Counted from the first letter of the stretch, positions 16,825 to 26,272 are shown. The stretch: 64,000 bases of DNA from Caballeronia sp. Lep1P3 (GCF_022879595.1 NZ_CP084266.1:1178001-1242000); one strand, 5' to 3'. Numbers and translations: made by a program. The notes: generated by a model from the letters alone, not told the origin.

Positions 16825-17754
16825 ATGCCCGAAGCGACCGAAAGACCGTACGTGCTGCACATGTTCACGAGCACGCCGCAGATGAGTCCATTCGATGTGA
16901 ACATGGCGGCGGATGCCGGCTATCAGATCCTCGTGCCGTATTGCAATGTCGACGAAGCGAGCGTCGTGCAACTCACGCAGGACGCGATCTTCTCGCGCGG
17001 GCCGAAGGGCGTCTCGCGCACCGGCATCTTCATCGGCGGACGCGACGTGATGCTCGCCGCCGACATGCTAGAACGCGCGCGCAACGCGATGGTGCCGCCC
17101 TTCGAGGTCTCCGTGTTCGCCGACCCGAGCGGCGCTTACACGACAGCCGCCGCGCTCGTCGCGCTCGCGGAAAAGCATCTGAAGGCCGGGCACAGCGTCG
17201 GGCTGGACGGCAAGCGCCTCTTGATCCTCGGCGGCACCGGCGCGGTCGGGCGCGTGGCGGCGGCGATGGCCGCATCGCTCGGTGCGGACGTCGCCGTCGC
17301 GAGCCATTCGAGCCAGTCGCGCGCCACGCAAGTGAGCGACGAGATCAACCGGCGCTTCGATATCGCCACGAGCGGCGTCGCGACCGGCGCGCCCGAGCAA
17401 CTGCATCGCGAACTCGCGCGCGCGGAGATCGTCTTCGCCACCGCCGTCGCCGGCGTTCAGGTGATGAGCGCCGCCGACCTCGCGCACGCGAAGCACATGT
17501 TGATCGCCGCCGATGTCAACGCCGTGCCGCCCGAAGGCATCGCGGGCGTCAACGTGATGGACGACGGCAAGCCGCTCGCCGGCGCGCCGCGCGCGGACGC
17601 CATCGGCATCGGCGCGCTCGCCATCGGCAACGTGAAGTATCAGGCGGAGCATCGGCTCTTCGTGCGGATGCGAACCGGCGGCAAGCCCGTGTATCTCGGC
17701 TTTCCCGAAGCCTTCGACGAAGCGCGCGCCATCGTCGCGGGACAAGGCTCATGA
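16825..17754 (+). CDS. mtdB: MtdB, NAD(P)-dependent methylene-H4MPT dehydrogenase
   Basis: A 309-aa cytoplasmic enzyme. The N-terminal catalytic domain begins HMFTSTPQMSPFDVNMAADAGY, and the Rossmann nucleotide loop is LLILGGTGAVGRVAA near residues 132-146. It oxidises methylene-H4MPT to methenyl-H4MPT, the step after Fae. The MtdA paralogue that also uses tetrahydrofolate is not seen in the window. The stop overlaps the next ATG. Confidence 0.95.
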   Translation: MPEATERPYVLHMFTSTPQMSPFDVNMAADAGYQILVPYCNVDEASVVQLTQDAIFSRGPKGVSRTGIFIGGRDVMLAADMLERARNAMVPPFEVSVFADPSGAYTTAAALVALAEKHLKAGHSVGLDGKRLLILGGTGAVGRVAAAMAASLGADVAVASHSSQSRATQVSDEINRRFDIATSGVATGAPEQLHRELARAEIVFATAVAGVQVMSAADLAHAKHMLIAADVNAVPPEGIAGVNVMDDGKPLAGAPRADAIGIGALAIGNVKYQAEHRLFVRMRTGGKPVYLGFPEAFDEARAIVAGQGS

Positions 17755-18914
17755 TGCTGCACGACGCCGCGCGTGCGCCCCGCGTCGCGGTTGCGGGACT
17801 GTCCGCGCGTCTGCTCGCGCAATCGGCGGCGCGCGCGGGCCTCAACGTGGTCGCGCTCGACATCTTCGGCGACCGCGATACGCGCGCGCATGCGGGCATG
17901 TGGTTCGATATCGGCGGCGACGGTCTCTCCATCGATCGCGCGCGTCTTTACGATGCGCTGGAGCGAGCCGCGCGCCTGCCGCGCATGCTGGGCCTCATCG
18001 TGACGAGCGGACTGGAGCCGCTCGCCATCGAGCTGAGCCGCGCGCCGCGCGTGCCGCGTTTCATCGGCAACGGCGCGCAATCGGCAAGCGTGCGCGATCC
18101 GCGACGCTTCTTCGCGTTGCTCGACGAAGCGCATGTCGCGCATCCGGACGTGCGTTTCTCCGCGCCCGCCGATGCGAGCGGCTGGCTCGTCAAGCGCTCC
18201 GATGGCTGCGGCGGCACGCATATCGAACGGGCGGAGGACATCGGCAATATGCCTTCCGATGCCTATTTCCAGCGTCTTTCGCACGGCCGTTCGATGTCGG
18301 CGCTCTTCATCGGCGCGCGGCGCGAGGCGGCGGTCATCGGTTTCGCGGAACAGCTCACGGTGGCAGCGGGCCATCTTCCATTCGTGCACGCGGGTTCGCT
18401 CGGCCCCGTCATGTTGCCGCGCGATACGGCCGCGCGCATCGTCGCCGCCATCGAAACGATCGTGTGGCAAACGGATCTCGCGGGACTCAACAGCATCGAC
18501 TTCCTGCTCGACGACGACACGTTCCAGGTGCTCGAAATCAACACGCGCCCTTCCTCGACGATGGCCCTTTACGAAGCTGCATGGCCGAACGCGTGGCCGC
18601 ACGGCCTGATCGGGGCGCATCTCGAAGCGTGTCTCGACGGCGAGTTGCCGCGCGCGAACACGGCCCTCATGCGGCCGCCGTTGATCGCGGGACAGCGCGT
18701 GGTTTTCGCGCCGCGAAGTTTCACCGTATCGGGCGCGTTCAGCGACGCCTGTTTCGACGATTCCGCATGCCATGACGTGCCGCTATCGGGCGCGCGCATC
18801 GAGGCGGGCATGCCCGTTTGCACGATGACCGCCGCCGCATCCGAACTGGATGCATTGCGCATCGAACTCGACGCGCAATGCACGCGCGTTCTGCAACGCA
18901 TGGACACTCTCTGA
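17751..18914 (+). CDS. ATP-grasp protein of the H4MPT cluster
   Basis: A 387-aa protein. An N-terminal preATP-grasp domain (VAVAGLSARLLAQSAARAG) is followed by an ATP-grasp fold with SGWLVKRSDGCGGTHI near residue 143 and the metal-binding QVLEINTRPSS near residue 260. Such genes are conserved in bacterial H4MPT clusters and required for the pathway in some methylotrophs, but the reaction is unsettled. Ligation of an amino acid or phosphate-containing group to a pterin or furan intermediate is likely. It overlaps mtdB by 4 bases and precedes mch by 3. Confidence 0.8.
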   Translation: MMLHDAARAPRVAVAGLSARLLAQSAARAGLNVVALDIFGDRDTRAHAGMWFDIGGDGLSIDRARLYDALERAARLPRMLGLIVTSGLEPLAIELSRAPRVPRFIGNGAQSASVRDPRRFFALLDEAHVAHPDVRFSAPADASGWLVKRSDGCGGTHIERAEDIGNMPSDAYFQRLSHGRSMSALFIGARREAAVIGFAEQLTVAAGHLPFVHAGSLGPVMLPRDTAARIVAAIETIVWQTDLAGLNSIDFLLDDDTFQVLEINTRPSSTMALYEAAWPNAWPHGLIGAHLEACLDGELPRANTALMRPPLIAGQRVVFAPRSFTVSGAFSDACFDDSACHDVPLSGARIEAGMPVCTMTAAASELDALRIELDAQCTRVLQRMDTL

Positions 18915-18917
18915 GTC

Positions 18918-19928
18918 ATGACGACATCCTCTCCTTTGCCCGCTGCGCTGAGCGTCAACGCGATGAGCGCGCCGCTCGTCGCGCAGTTGATCGAGCATCA
19001 CGAACGGCTTCGCGTGGATGTCACGCGCACGGCGGGCGGCACGATCATCGTCGATGCCGGCGTGAACGCGGCGGGCAGCGTCGATGCGGGCGTGCTGATC
19101 GCGCGCATCTGCATGGGCGGGCTCGGGCATGTGACGCGCCGCGCCGCCTTCGATTCCGACCCGCTATGGCCGACGTTCATCGAAGTGCACACGTCCCATC
19201 CAGTGCTTGCATGCCTCGGCAGTCAGTACGCGGGCTGGAGCCTTTCGGCCACGAAGGAGCAGACCGGCGGCAAGAAGTTCTTCTCGCTCGGCTCGGGACC
19301 GGCGCGCGCACTCGCGGGCAAGGAACCGCTCTTCGACGAACTCGGCTATCGCGATCGCCATGATCGCGGCGCGCTCGTGATGGAAGTGGACCGGCTGCCG
19401 CCGCAAGTCGTCATCGACAAAGTACTCGCCGATTGCGGCCTCGCGCCGGAGAATCTCGTGATCGCCGTGACGCCGACACACTCTGTCGCGGGCACGGTGC
19501 AGGTCGTGGCGCGCGTCGTCGAAGTTGCGCTGCACAAGACGCATGTGCTGGGCGTCGATCTTTCGGAGATCGTCGACGCAAGCGGCAGCGCGCCGCTGCC
19601 GCCGCCCGCGCCCGATGGCATCGCCGCAATGGGCCGCACGAACGACGCGATTCTTTACGGCGGCCGCGTGCATCTCACCGTGAAAAGCGATGCAGCCGCG
19701 AAGCGCCTTGCCGCCGAACTGCCGTCGCTGAATGCGCGCGATTACGGGCAACCTTTCGCGGACATCTTCAAGTCGTTTAACTACGACTTCTATCAGATCG
19801 ATGCCGCGCTTTTCGCGCCCGCCGAAGCATGGGTGTCGAGCCTCGAAAGCGGCGCGACGCATCGCGGCGGCAAGCTCAATCGCGCGCTCATCGGCGCGCA
19901 ATGGCACGTCACGCAAGAGACGCCATGA
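18918..19928 (+). CDS. mch: Mch, methenyl-H4MPT cyclohydrolase
   Basis: A 336-aa enzyme. Characteristic stretches are GGTIIVDAGVNAAGSVDAG near residue 42, FFSLGSGPARALAGKE near residue 120 and GRTNDAILYGGRVHLTV near residue 240. It converts methenyl-H4MPT to formyl-H4MPT for the Fhc complex. Its stop overlaps the next ATG, within a tightly packed operon. Confidence 0.96.
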   Translation: MTTSSPLPAALSVNAMSAPLVAQLIEHHERLRVDVTRTAGGTIIVDAGVNAAGSVDAGVLIARICMGGLGHVTRRAAFDSDPLWPTFIEVHTSHPVLACLGSQYAGWSLSATKEQTGGKKFFSLGSGPARALAGKEPLFDELGYRDRHDRGALVMEVDRLPPQVVIDKVLADCGLAPENLVIAVTPTHSVAGTVQVVARVVEVALHKTHVLGVDLSEIVDASGSAPLPPPAPDGIAAMGRTNDAILYGGRVHLTVKSDAAAKRLAAELPSLNARDYGQPFADIFKSFNYDFYQIDAALFAPAEAWVSSLESGATHRGGKLNRALIGAQWHVTQETP

Positions 19929-20848
19929 CACGCATCGCGATCATGACCGACGAGACCGGCTGGCACACCGGCCGTCTGAAGAAAGCGTTCCGCGCGCGCG
20001 GCGTGGACGCGCGTTGCGTCGATCTGGCGGACTGCCGCATCGACACGACATGGGCGCCGCATGGCCTCGCGATTCCCGGCTTCGGACACGCGCTGCCCGA
20101 TGCGGTTTTCGTGCGCGGCATCGCGGGCGGCACGTTCGAGCAAGTGACGCTGCGGCTCGGCATCCTGCATGCGCTGCGCGAATGCGGCGTGCCGGTCTAT
20201 AACGATGCACGCGCCATCGAGCGCAGCGTCGACAAGTCGATGACGAGCTTCCTGCTCAACCGATACGGCGTGCCGACGCCCGCGACGTGGACCTGCGAAT
20301 CGGCCGCGTTCGCGCAGCGCGTCTTGATGCGCGAAGCGGCGGCGGGCCGCAAGGTCGTGATGAAGCCGCTCTTCGGATCGCAAGGGAAGGGCCTTGAGCG
20401 CCCCGATATCGCGTTGCCATCGCTCGCCGGATTCAACGAAGTGGCTTATTTGCAGCGCTATATCGATGCGGGCAGCCCCGGCTTCGACTGGCGCGTGCTC
20501 GTGATCGGCAACGAAGCGGTCGCGGCGATGAAGCGCGTGGGCGGCGATGGCTGGATTCACAACTTCGCGCGCGGCGCGCGCTGCGAGCCGGCCGAACTCA
20601 CGCCCGCACTCGCCGATACCGCCGTGCGCGCGAGCAACGCGCTCGGCCTCGATTACGCGGGCGTCGATCTGATCGCATGCGATGAGCGTCCGCTCGTGCT
20701 CGAAGTGAACGGCGTCGCGGCATGGCGCGGCTTGCAATCGGTGACGCCGCTCGATATCGCGGCGCGCCTCGTCGACGATCTGCTCGATCGCAAACTCGCT
20801 GCAACGCAACGCAAGCTCGCGCTTGCCAGCGGCGATGCAAGCGCCTGA
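19925..20848 (+). CDS. RimK/MptN-like alpha-L-glutamate ligase (ATP-grasp)
   Basis: A 307-aa ATP-grasp enzyme. It contains RSVDKSMTSFLLNRYGVPTPATW near residue 100-120, KVVMKPLFGSQGKG near residue 140 and VLEVNGVAAWRGLQ near residue 258. In archaea MptN adds glutamate to tetrahydromethanopterin to give sarcinapterin, and by position this gene is a good candidate for tailoring the bacterial cofactor or for polyglutamylation of the methanofuran analogue. The choice between these is inference. Confidence 0.8.
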   Translation: MTRIAIMTDETGWHTGRLKKAFRARGVDARCVDLADCRIDTTWAPHGLAIPGFGHALPDAVFVRGIAGGTFEQVTLRLGILHALRECGVPVYNDARAIERSVDKSMTSFLLNRYGVPTPATWTCESAAFAQRVLMREAAAGRKVVMKPLFGSQGKGLERPDIALPSLAGFNEVAYLQRYIDAGSPGFDWRVLVIGNEAVAAMKRVGGDGWIHNFARGARCEPAELTPALADTAVRASNALGLDYAGVDLIACDERPLVLEVNGVAAWRGLQSVTPLDIAARLVDDLLDRKLAATQRKLALASGDASA

Positions 20849-21680
20849 CGCGCGCCGCGCGTTCCTGCGCGCATGCTGCCTTGACGTCGAGACGAAGAAG
20901 CCGGGCAACGTGAGCGTCGCGAGCGCGGGGCATGGCATGAGCGCCGCGCAGTTCATCGCAAGCGCGGAGACGGCGGCAGCGGGCCTCTTTACGCCGCGCG
21001 CGAGCGTCGGCGCGCGCATTCTCGATGCCGTGCGCCGCACTTCCGATGCCGTCGGCTGCAACACGAATCTCGGCATCGTGCTGCTGGCCGCGCCGTTGTG
21101 CGTGGCGCTCGAAACGCTCGCTACCGATGCGACCCATGCAAAACACTGGCACGCCGCCACGCAAAGCGTGCTTGCCTCACTCGACATCGACGATGCGCGC
21201 CTCGCCTATCGTGCGATCGCGCTTGCGAATCCCGGCGGCCTCGGCGACGCGCCCGAGCAGTCCGTTCATGCGCCGCCGACCGTCGGCCTGCGCGCCGCGA
21301 TGACGCTCGCCGCGGACCGCGACAGCATCGCGCGGCAATACGCGAACGGCTTCGCGGATGTCTTCGAAGCGGCGCAAGCCCTAAGCGTCGCCGATGAACA
21401 AACCGCCATGCTCGATGCGTTCCTCGCGTTTCTCTCGCGCTGGCCGGATTCGCACATAGTGCGCAAGCACGGCGCGGCGATGGCGCAAAGTGTCACGCGC
21501 GATGCCGCCGCGCATCGCGCACGCTGGCTCGCGAACGGCCGTCGCGCGGATACGGCCGAACTCGACGCGTGGGACGCGCATCTGAAGATGCGCGGCATCA
21601 ACCCCGGCACGAGCGCGGACCTCGCGGTGGCGACGCTCTTCGTCGCGCTCATGACCTCGCGTGTGCACGATGACGCATGA
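20835..21680 (+). CDS. CitG-like (triphosphoribosyl-dephospho-CoA synthase fold) protein of H4MPT cluster
   Basis: A 281-aa all-helical protein of the CitG/MdcB family with the nucleotide-binding segments LDVETKKPGNVS near residue 16 and GCNTNLGIVLLAAPL near residue 73. Bacterial H4MPT clusters regularly contain such a gene, presumably transferring a phosphoribosyl-type group during cofactor assembly; no citrate or malonate lyase gene is nearby. The ATG at 20835 overlaps the previous gene by 14 bases; a TTG at 20823 is an alternative. Confidence 0.75.
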   Translation: MQAPDARRAFLRACCLDVETKKPGNVSVASAGHGMSAAQFIASAETAAAGLFTPRASVGARILDAVRRTSDAVGCNTNLGIVLLAAPLCVALETLATDATHAKHWHAATQSVLASLDIDDARLAYRAIALANPGGLGDAPEQSVHAPPTVGLRAAMTLAADRDSIARQYANGFADVFEAAQALSVADEQTAMLDAFLAFLSRWPDSHIVRKHGAAMAQSVTRDAAAHRARWLANGRRADTAELDAWDAHLKMRGINPGTSADLAVATLFVALMTSRVHDDA

Positions 21681-21683
21681 GAT

Positions 21684-21698
21684 TGGCACGGAACATGT
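21684..21698 (+). promoter_or_regulatory. Weak sigma-54-like site upstream of fae
   Basis: TGGCACG is a perfect -24 element, but the -12 position reads ATGT instead of TTGC. It lies 134 bases before fae, directly after the citG-like stop. Recorded because other C1 operons show better sites; low confidence. Confidence 0.2.
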
Positions 21699-21831
21699 TT
21701 AGGACGTGCGCGGTCATGCAGCCCTCATGCGCGCTCTTGTCGACTTGGGGGTATCGAGCGTTGCCGCCGCGAGTGCAAGGCAAGTGCAAAGCAGGTCGAT
21801 CGTCCCAAGAACCAATCACTGGAGGAACAGC

Positions 21832-22341
21832 ATGGCCAAGATCAACCGCGTCCTGATAGGAGAGTCGCTCGTCGGCGATGGCAACGAGGTTGCGCACATC
21901 GACTTGATCATCGGACCGCGAGGTTCGGCTGCGGAGACCGCGTTCTGTCACGCGCTCACGAATAACAAGGACGGCTTCACGTCGCTGCTCGCCGTGGTCG
22001 CGCCCAATCTCATCACGAAGCCCAACACGATTCTCTTCAACAAGGTCACGATCAAGGGCGCGAAGCAGGCGGTGCAGATGTTCGGTCCGGCACAGCACGC
22101 GGTGGCGCTTGCGGTAGCCGACAGCGTGGAGGACGGCACCATTCCCGCCGACGAAGCCGACGATCTCTTCATCTGCGTGGGCGTATTCATCCACTGGGAA
22201 GCGTCCGACGACAAGAAGATTCAGGAGTTCAACTATCAGGCCACGAAGGAATCGATCAAGCGCGCGGTGGCCGGCGAGCCGAAGGCGTCGGAAGTGGTGT
22301 CGAGAAAATCACAGGTCGCGCATCCGTTCGCGGCTGCCTGA
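21832..22341 (+). CDS. fae: Fae, formaldehyde-activating enzyme
   Basis: A 169-aa enzyme that condenses formaldehyde with H4MPT to methylene-H4MPT. The catalytic His of the [17 protein letters not shown] segment is near residue 22, and [14 protein letters not shown] is seen near residue 64. GGAGG ends six bases before the ATG, a very strong ribosome site fitting an abundant protein. It has its own 150-base leader and is followed by a strong hairpin. Confidence 0.97.
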   Translation: MAKINRVLIGESLVGDGNEVAHIDLIIGPRGSAAETAFCHALTNNKDGFTSLLAVVAPNLITKPNTILFNKVTIKGAKQAVQMFGPAQHAVALAVADSVEDGTIPADEADDLFICVGVFIHWEASDDKKIQEFNYQATKESIKRAVAGEPKASEVVSRKSQVAHPFAAA

Positions 22342-22359
22342 GTAAAACGTCATGCCCGC

Positions 22360-22396
22360 AAAGGCCGGCGCATCGCAACGTCGCGCGCCGGCCTTT
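22360..22396 (+). terminator. Terminator after fae
   Basis: A perfect 12-base stem, aaaggccggcgc and its complement, has a 13-base loop and ends in TTT. It lies 18 bases after the fae stop and 30 bases before the next ATG. Confidence 0.8.
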
Positions 22397-22426
22397 CATC
22401 ATCGAAAATGGAAAGAGGCTCATGGA

Positions 22427-22825
22427 ATGACTAAACCTTGCCCGGCGCTCGCGGTGCTGGCCTGCGCTTCGTTCCTTTCGTTGTTCTGCCCGTTGGCGCT
22501 TGCCGCGACCAGCGCCCCGGCGCAGGGACACGACTATCCGACCGAAGGACGCGTCGAATACGTGCTCGGCTGCATGGACGACAACGGCCACGACTTCGTG
22601 AACGTCTACAAGTGCTCGTGCGCCATCGACAAGATCGCGCAAGTGCTGAACTACGACGATTTCGTCGAGCAGTCGACGTTCTCCAAGTACGCGACGCTCG
22701 GCGGCGAAGGCGGCGCCGAATTTCGCGTGGATCGCGCAAAGGCGCAGACGAAAAAGTTCCGCGACCTTCAGCGCGACGCGTTCAAGGCGTGCGGCATCGG
22801 GCAAGGCGCATCGGCCGGAAAATAG
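22427..22825 (+). CDS. Small exported cysteine-containing protein after fae, function unknown
   Basis: A 132-aa protein with a signal peptide ending near residue 27 (PLALAATS). The mature part has cysteines in VEYVLGCMDDNG, in YKCSCAID and in FKACGIG, so two disulfides or a metal site are possible. The ATG at 22427 is preferred because it places the signal peptide first. I do not recognise a named family. Position after fae and between H4MPT genes hints at a periplasmic role in C1 metabolism, for instance with XoxF; this is inference. Confidence 0.65.
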   Translation: MTKPCPALAVLACASFLSLFCPLALAATSAPAQGHDYPTEGRVEYVLGCMDDNGHDFVNVYKCSCAIDKIAQVLNYDDFVEQSTFSKYATLGGEGGAEFRVDRAKAQTKKFRDLQRDAFKACGIGQGASAGK

Positions 22826-22840
22826 CGTTGCATCGCACGT

Positions 22841-23302
22841 TCAGCGCGGCACGTAGCCAAGGCCGAACCATCCGAGCCCCGCATCGGCCGACGATGCGCG
22901 CCTGCGCTCGATCACCACGCCCACCGCCTCGATATCGGCGAATTTCGCGGGTTTAGCGAGCGTTACCCTCACCCAATGCGCGCCGAAGTCCGCGATGACC
23001 ATCTGCGCGATGCGCTCCGCGAGCGCTTCGAGCAACTGCACGCCGTGTGAAGCAAGCAGACCGTGAATGGCTTCGCGCACGGCCGCGTAATTCACGGTGT
23101 CGTCGATGCAATCCGTCGTGCATGCGCGCAGTGACGGCACGCCGATCGCGAGACTCAGGCGCACCGGCTGCGCATCGTGCAGCTCGCTCTTGTCGATGCC
23201 GATCACGGTATGCCCGGTCATTCCCTCGATATAGACGATGTCCATCGCAGCATGTTCGACGGTTGCGGGCAAGGTGTCGCGGATCGGATCGAATCGGCCC
23301 AT
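22841..23302 (-). CDS. FolB-like dihydroneopterin aldolase/epimerase
   Basis: The core begins MDIVYIEGMTGHTVIGI and ends VRVTLAKPAK, typical of dihydroneopterin aldolase, which cleaves the pterin side chain to give 6-hydroxymethyldihydropterin. The start is uncertain: 23302 gives 153 aa with a 19-residue extension, while ATG at 23245 begins exactly at the family N-terminus. Its location among H4MPT genes suggests a paralogue devoted to the methanopterin pterin, separate from the housekeeping folate gene. It converges on the small exported gene. Confidence 0.8.
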   Translation of the reverse strand: MGRFDPIRDTLPATVEHAAMDIVYIEGMTGHTVIGIDKSELHDAQPVRLSLAIGVPSLRACTTDCIDDTVNYAAVREAIHGLLASHGVQLLEALAERIAQMVIADFGAHWVRVTLAKPAKFADIEAVGVVIERRRASSADAGLGWFGLGYVPR

Positions 23303-23636
23303 GTGCGTGTCGCCGCGCGAGCGGCCCCCGTTGAAGTGATGACGTGCAGCGCAAAACAAGCGCAAGAGACAAGCAAAAACCGCGCGCAAGGCCGGGCCTC
23401 TATGCGACTACTTATTGAACCGGCGCGTCTTAGGATGTAGAGTTTTTGGAGCCGGACGGGACGGAGCAGGTAACAACGCCCTGATCTACGTAGAAACCCG
23501 GCCCGAGGCGCGCGAAGCGTGCAGTGGCACGACTGCATCATGACAGCCGCAGCGCCAGCGGAACTCACAACGGATTCGGCGTCGGATGGCCGCGCTTGCC
23601 GCGAACATCACGCTAACGCCACGGAGACACGCCCTC
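23303..23636. other. Intergenic region between folB-like and sigma-54 activator genes
   Basis: No gene is supported in these 334 bases, which separate divergent genes. I see no strong palindrome or -24/-12 site. The sequence around 23405-23450 is locally AT-richer (tacttattgaac and gtagagtttttgg) and is the likeliest promoter area. Confidence 0.4.
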
Positions 23637-25670
23637 ATGTCGTCGCTCGCTGACGTAGACACGCATGTCCGGGAAGTGCTGAACATCGTCAATAACCCGC
23701 TGGCCTCGCGGCGCGCGAGCGATTCCGTCGCCCAGTCGTGGATGCGCTGCCTCACCGAATTCCATCTCGATCCGGGCCGCTTCGTCATGCCGCCCGTGCT
23801 CACGCAGCGCGAACTCACCGAGCGCCGCGAAGCCGCGAGCGATCTCATCGCGTGTTCGAAGCTCGAAATGACGACGCTTTATCAGCAACTCGCGGACCCT
23901 GAACTCGCGGTCGTGCTCGTCGATGCCGACGGCGTGATCGTGCATCAGGTGTCGTCGGTGCCGTTCGGCGAAGCCGTCGCCGCCGATGGCCTGCGCGTCG
24001 GCGCGCTATGGAGCGAACGCGAAGCCGGCACCAACGGCATGGGGACGTGTCTCGTGGAGCGCGACTGCATCGCCGTATGTCAGCACGAGCATTTCTATCC
24101 GCGCTATACGTCGCTCACCTGTTCGGCCGCGCCCATCTTCGACGAACGCGGCGCAGTGGTCGGCGTGCTCGATGTGACGAGCCGCTCGAAGCTCTTGCAG
24201 CAGCACTCGCTGGTGCTTGTCGGCATGTCGCGGCAGATGATCGAAAATCGTCTGATCGATGCGCGGTATCGGCACGCGAACATGATTCACTTTCATAGCC
24301 GGCCCGAGTTCGTCGGCACGTTGCATGCCGGCAAGCTCGCCGTCAGCGATGAAGGCGTCGTGCTCGCCGCGAGCCGCAGCGCGCTCTTTCAACTCGACCT
24401 GCGCTCGCCTTCGGAGCTATGCGGCAAGCGCATCGAAGAGGCGTTCAATGCGTCGCTGGAAGACATGATCGCGCGCAGCATTCGCGGCTCGTTTCACCCG
24501 GTGACGGTCTATAGCGCGAAGGCGAACAGCCGCTTCTTTCTCACGGCGCAAACGCCGCGCGAAGCGTCGAATGGCGCGACGCGCATTCTCATGAACGATT
24601 CCGCGCTCAGCACGCGTTCGAGGGCCACGCGCAAGGAAGCGCGCGACGACGCAGGCGCGGGCCGTCTGGACAAGCTCGCGCATCTGGAGTTCGGCGACCC
24701 GCGCATGGCCTCGCAGATTCAGCTTGCCGCGCGCGTGATTCAACGCAAGATTCCGATCATTCTTCGCGGACAAACCGGCACCGGCAAGGAAGTGTTTGCG
24801 AATGCGCTGCATAGCATCAGCCCGAACGGAACCGGTGCGTTCGTCGCGGTGAATTGCGCTTCGCTGCCGGAGAATCTCATCGAGAGCGAGTTGTTCGGTT
24901 ATCGCGCAGGCGCGTTCACCGGCGCGCAGCGCGAAGGACGTCGCGGCAAGATCGTGCAGGCGAACGGCGGCACGCTTTTCCTCGATGAAATAGGCGACAT
25001 GCCGCTTGCGCTTCAGGCGCGCCTTTTACGCGTCCTCGAAGAACACGAGGTCACGCCGCTCGGCGCGGAAACTACTGTAAAAGTGGACTTTCAGTTGATC
25101 TCGGCGAGCCACCGCAATCTCGCGGAACTCGTGCAGACCGGCATGTTTCGCGAGGACCTCTACTACCGGCTCAATGGCATCGAGATCAATCTGCCGCCGT
25201 TGCGCGAACGCGCCGATGCGCTTGCGCTCATCGGCCATATCCTCGAAACGGAATCCGCCGATCCGCCCGCATTGAGCGTGGAAGCGCGGCAAGCGCTGCT
25301 GAGCTATCCGTGGCCCGGCAACATCCGGCAATTGCGGCATGTGCTGCAAATGGCGATCGCACTGTGCGACGGCCCCGAGATACGCTGCGCGCATCTGCCG
25401 CCCGACATCGTGAGCGGCGCGCGTGCGCCCGCTGCGGCGAGCGCGCCCGCCGCGCCGCTCACGCATCTCACCGACGATGCGATCACGCCCGCGCTCAACG
25501 CGATTCAGGCGCGCGAGCGCGAGACCGTGCTGCTTCTACTCGACGAACATCGCTGGAACGTGAGCAATGTCGCGAAGGTGCTCGGCATCAGCCGCAATAC
25601 GCTGTATCGCAAGATGCATCGTCTGCATATCAGGCTGTCGCACGATTCCGCCGCGCCGCACGACGCATGA
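23637..25670 (+). CDS. Sigma-54-dependent transcriptional activator, AcoR type
   Basis: A 677-aa bacterial enhancer-binding protein. A GAF-type sensor occupies about residues 70-200 (EAGTNGMGTCLVE). A central AAA+ domain has Walker A GQTGTGKE at 378-385, the sigma-54 contact loop GAFTGA at 425-430 and Walker B TLFLDEIGDM. A Fis-type helix-turn-helix lies at the C-terminus (NVSNVAKVLGISRNTLYRKM). The ATG at 23637 follows a GGAG; an earlier start adds 17 residues. It lies in the H4MPT block and is coupled to the flavoprotein by ATGA. It is the obvious candidate to act at the -24/-12 sites found here. Confidence 0.9.
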   Translation: MSSLADVDTHVREVLNIVNNPLASRRASDSVAQSWMRCLTEFHLDPGRFVMPPVLTQRELTERREAASDLIACSKLEMTTLYQQLADPELAVVLVDADGVIVHQVSSVPFGEAVAADGLRVGALWSEREAGTNGMGTCLVERDCIAVCQHEHFYPRYTSLTCSAAPIFDERGAVVGVLDVTSRSKLLQQHSLVLVGMSRQMIENRLIDARYRHANMIHFHSRPEFVGTLHAGKLAVSDEGVVLAASRSALFQLDLRSPSELCGKRIEEAFNASLEDMIARSIRGSFHPVTVYSAKANSRFFLTAQTPREASNGATRILMNDSALSTRSRATRKEARDDAGAGRLDKLAHLEFGDPRMASQIQLAARVIQRKIPIILRGQTGTGKEVFANALHSISPNGTGAFVAVNCASLPENLIESELFGYRAGAFTGAQREGRRGKIVQANGGTLFLDEIGDMPLALQARLLRVLEEHEVTPLGAETTVKVDFQLISASHRNLAELVQTGMFREDLYYRLNGIEINLPPLRERADALALIGHILETESADPPALSVEARQALLSYPWPGNIRQLRHVLQMAIALCDGPEIRCAHLPPDIVSGARAPAAASAPAAPLTHLTDDAITPALNAIQARERETVLLLLDEHRWNVSNVAKVLGISRNTLYRKMHRLHIRLSHDSAAPHDA

Positions 25671-26272
25671 CGCAGCCCGCGCCCGCGCCCGTCAGACGGC
25701 TCGACGAGTTCAAGCCCGACGCGCGCTTCGCGTGGTGCGTGACGGGCTCCGGTCACATGATCGAAGAGTCGATCGAGCTTGCCTTGCGTCTGCCCGGTTG
25801 CGATCTCTTTCTTTCGCGCGCGGGCGAAGAAGTGCTGCCGCTTTACGGCTGGCCCATCAAGAGGCTGCGCGAGCGCTTCAAGGTCTTTCGCGATAACAGC
25901 GCGAGCAGCGTGCCTGTCGGCATGCTCTATAACGGCGACTATCACACCGTCGTGATCGCGCCGGCCACGAGCAATACGGTCGCCAAATGCGCATTCGGCA
26001 TATCGGATACGCTGCCGACGAATCTCTTCGCGCAAGCCGGCAAGCAATGCGTGCCGGGCATCGTATTCGCATGCGATACCGCGCCGAGCGTTATGACGCA
26101 GACGCCGCACGAATGGGTCGAAGTGAGGCCGCGCGCCATCGAGTTCGAGAACGTGGAGCGGCTTGCACGCATCGAGCATACGACCGTCGCGCGCACGCTC
26201 GACGACCTGAAAGCCGCGCTCGAGCGTCGGCTCACGGACCTCAAGCTCGCATGGAACACATCGTCTTCCTGA
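25667..26272 (+). CDS. Archaeal-type flavoprotein, probable dihydromethanopterin reductase
   Basis: A 201-aa protein of the HFCD-like flavoprotein fold with CVTGSGHMIEES near residue 24 and the FMN-site segment VVIAPATSNTVAKCAFGISDTLPTN near residue 87. It resembles archaeal flavoproteins and the DmrX-type reductases that reduce dihydromethanopterin to H4MPT. Sitting between the sigma-54 activator (4-base overlap) and the DHPS-like gene (22-base overlap), it probably performs the last reduction of the cofactor. Confidence 0.72.
   Translation: MTQPAPAPVRRLDEFKPDARFAWCVTGSGHMIEESIELALRLPGCDLFLSRAGEEVLPLYGWPIKRLRERFKVFRDNSASSVPVGMLYNGDYHTVVIAPATSNTVAKCAFGISDTLPTNLFAQAGKQCVPGIVFACDTAPSVMTQTPHEWVEVRPRAIEFENVERLARIEHTTVARTLDDLKAALERRLTDLKLAWNTSSS

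Noticed and set aside
16734..17750. Upstream extension of the ATP-grasp gene
   Set aside because: The in-frame region overlaps mtdB completely and is arginine-rich; the real start overlaps the mtdB stop at 17751.
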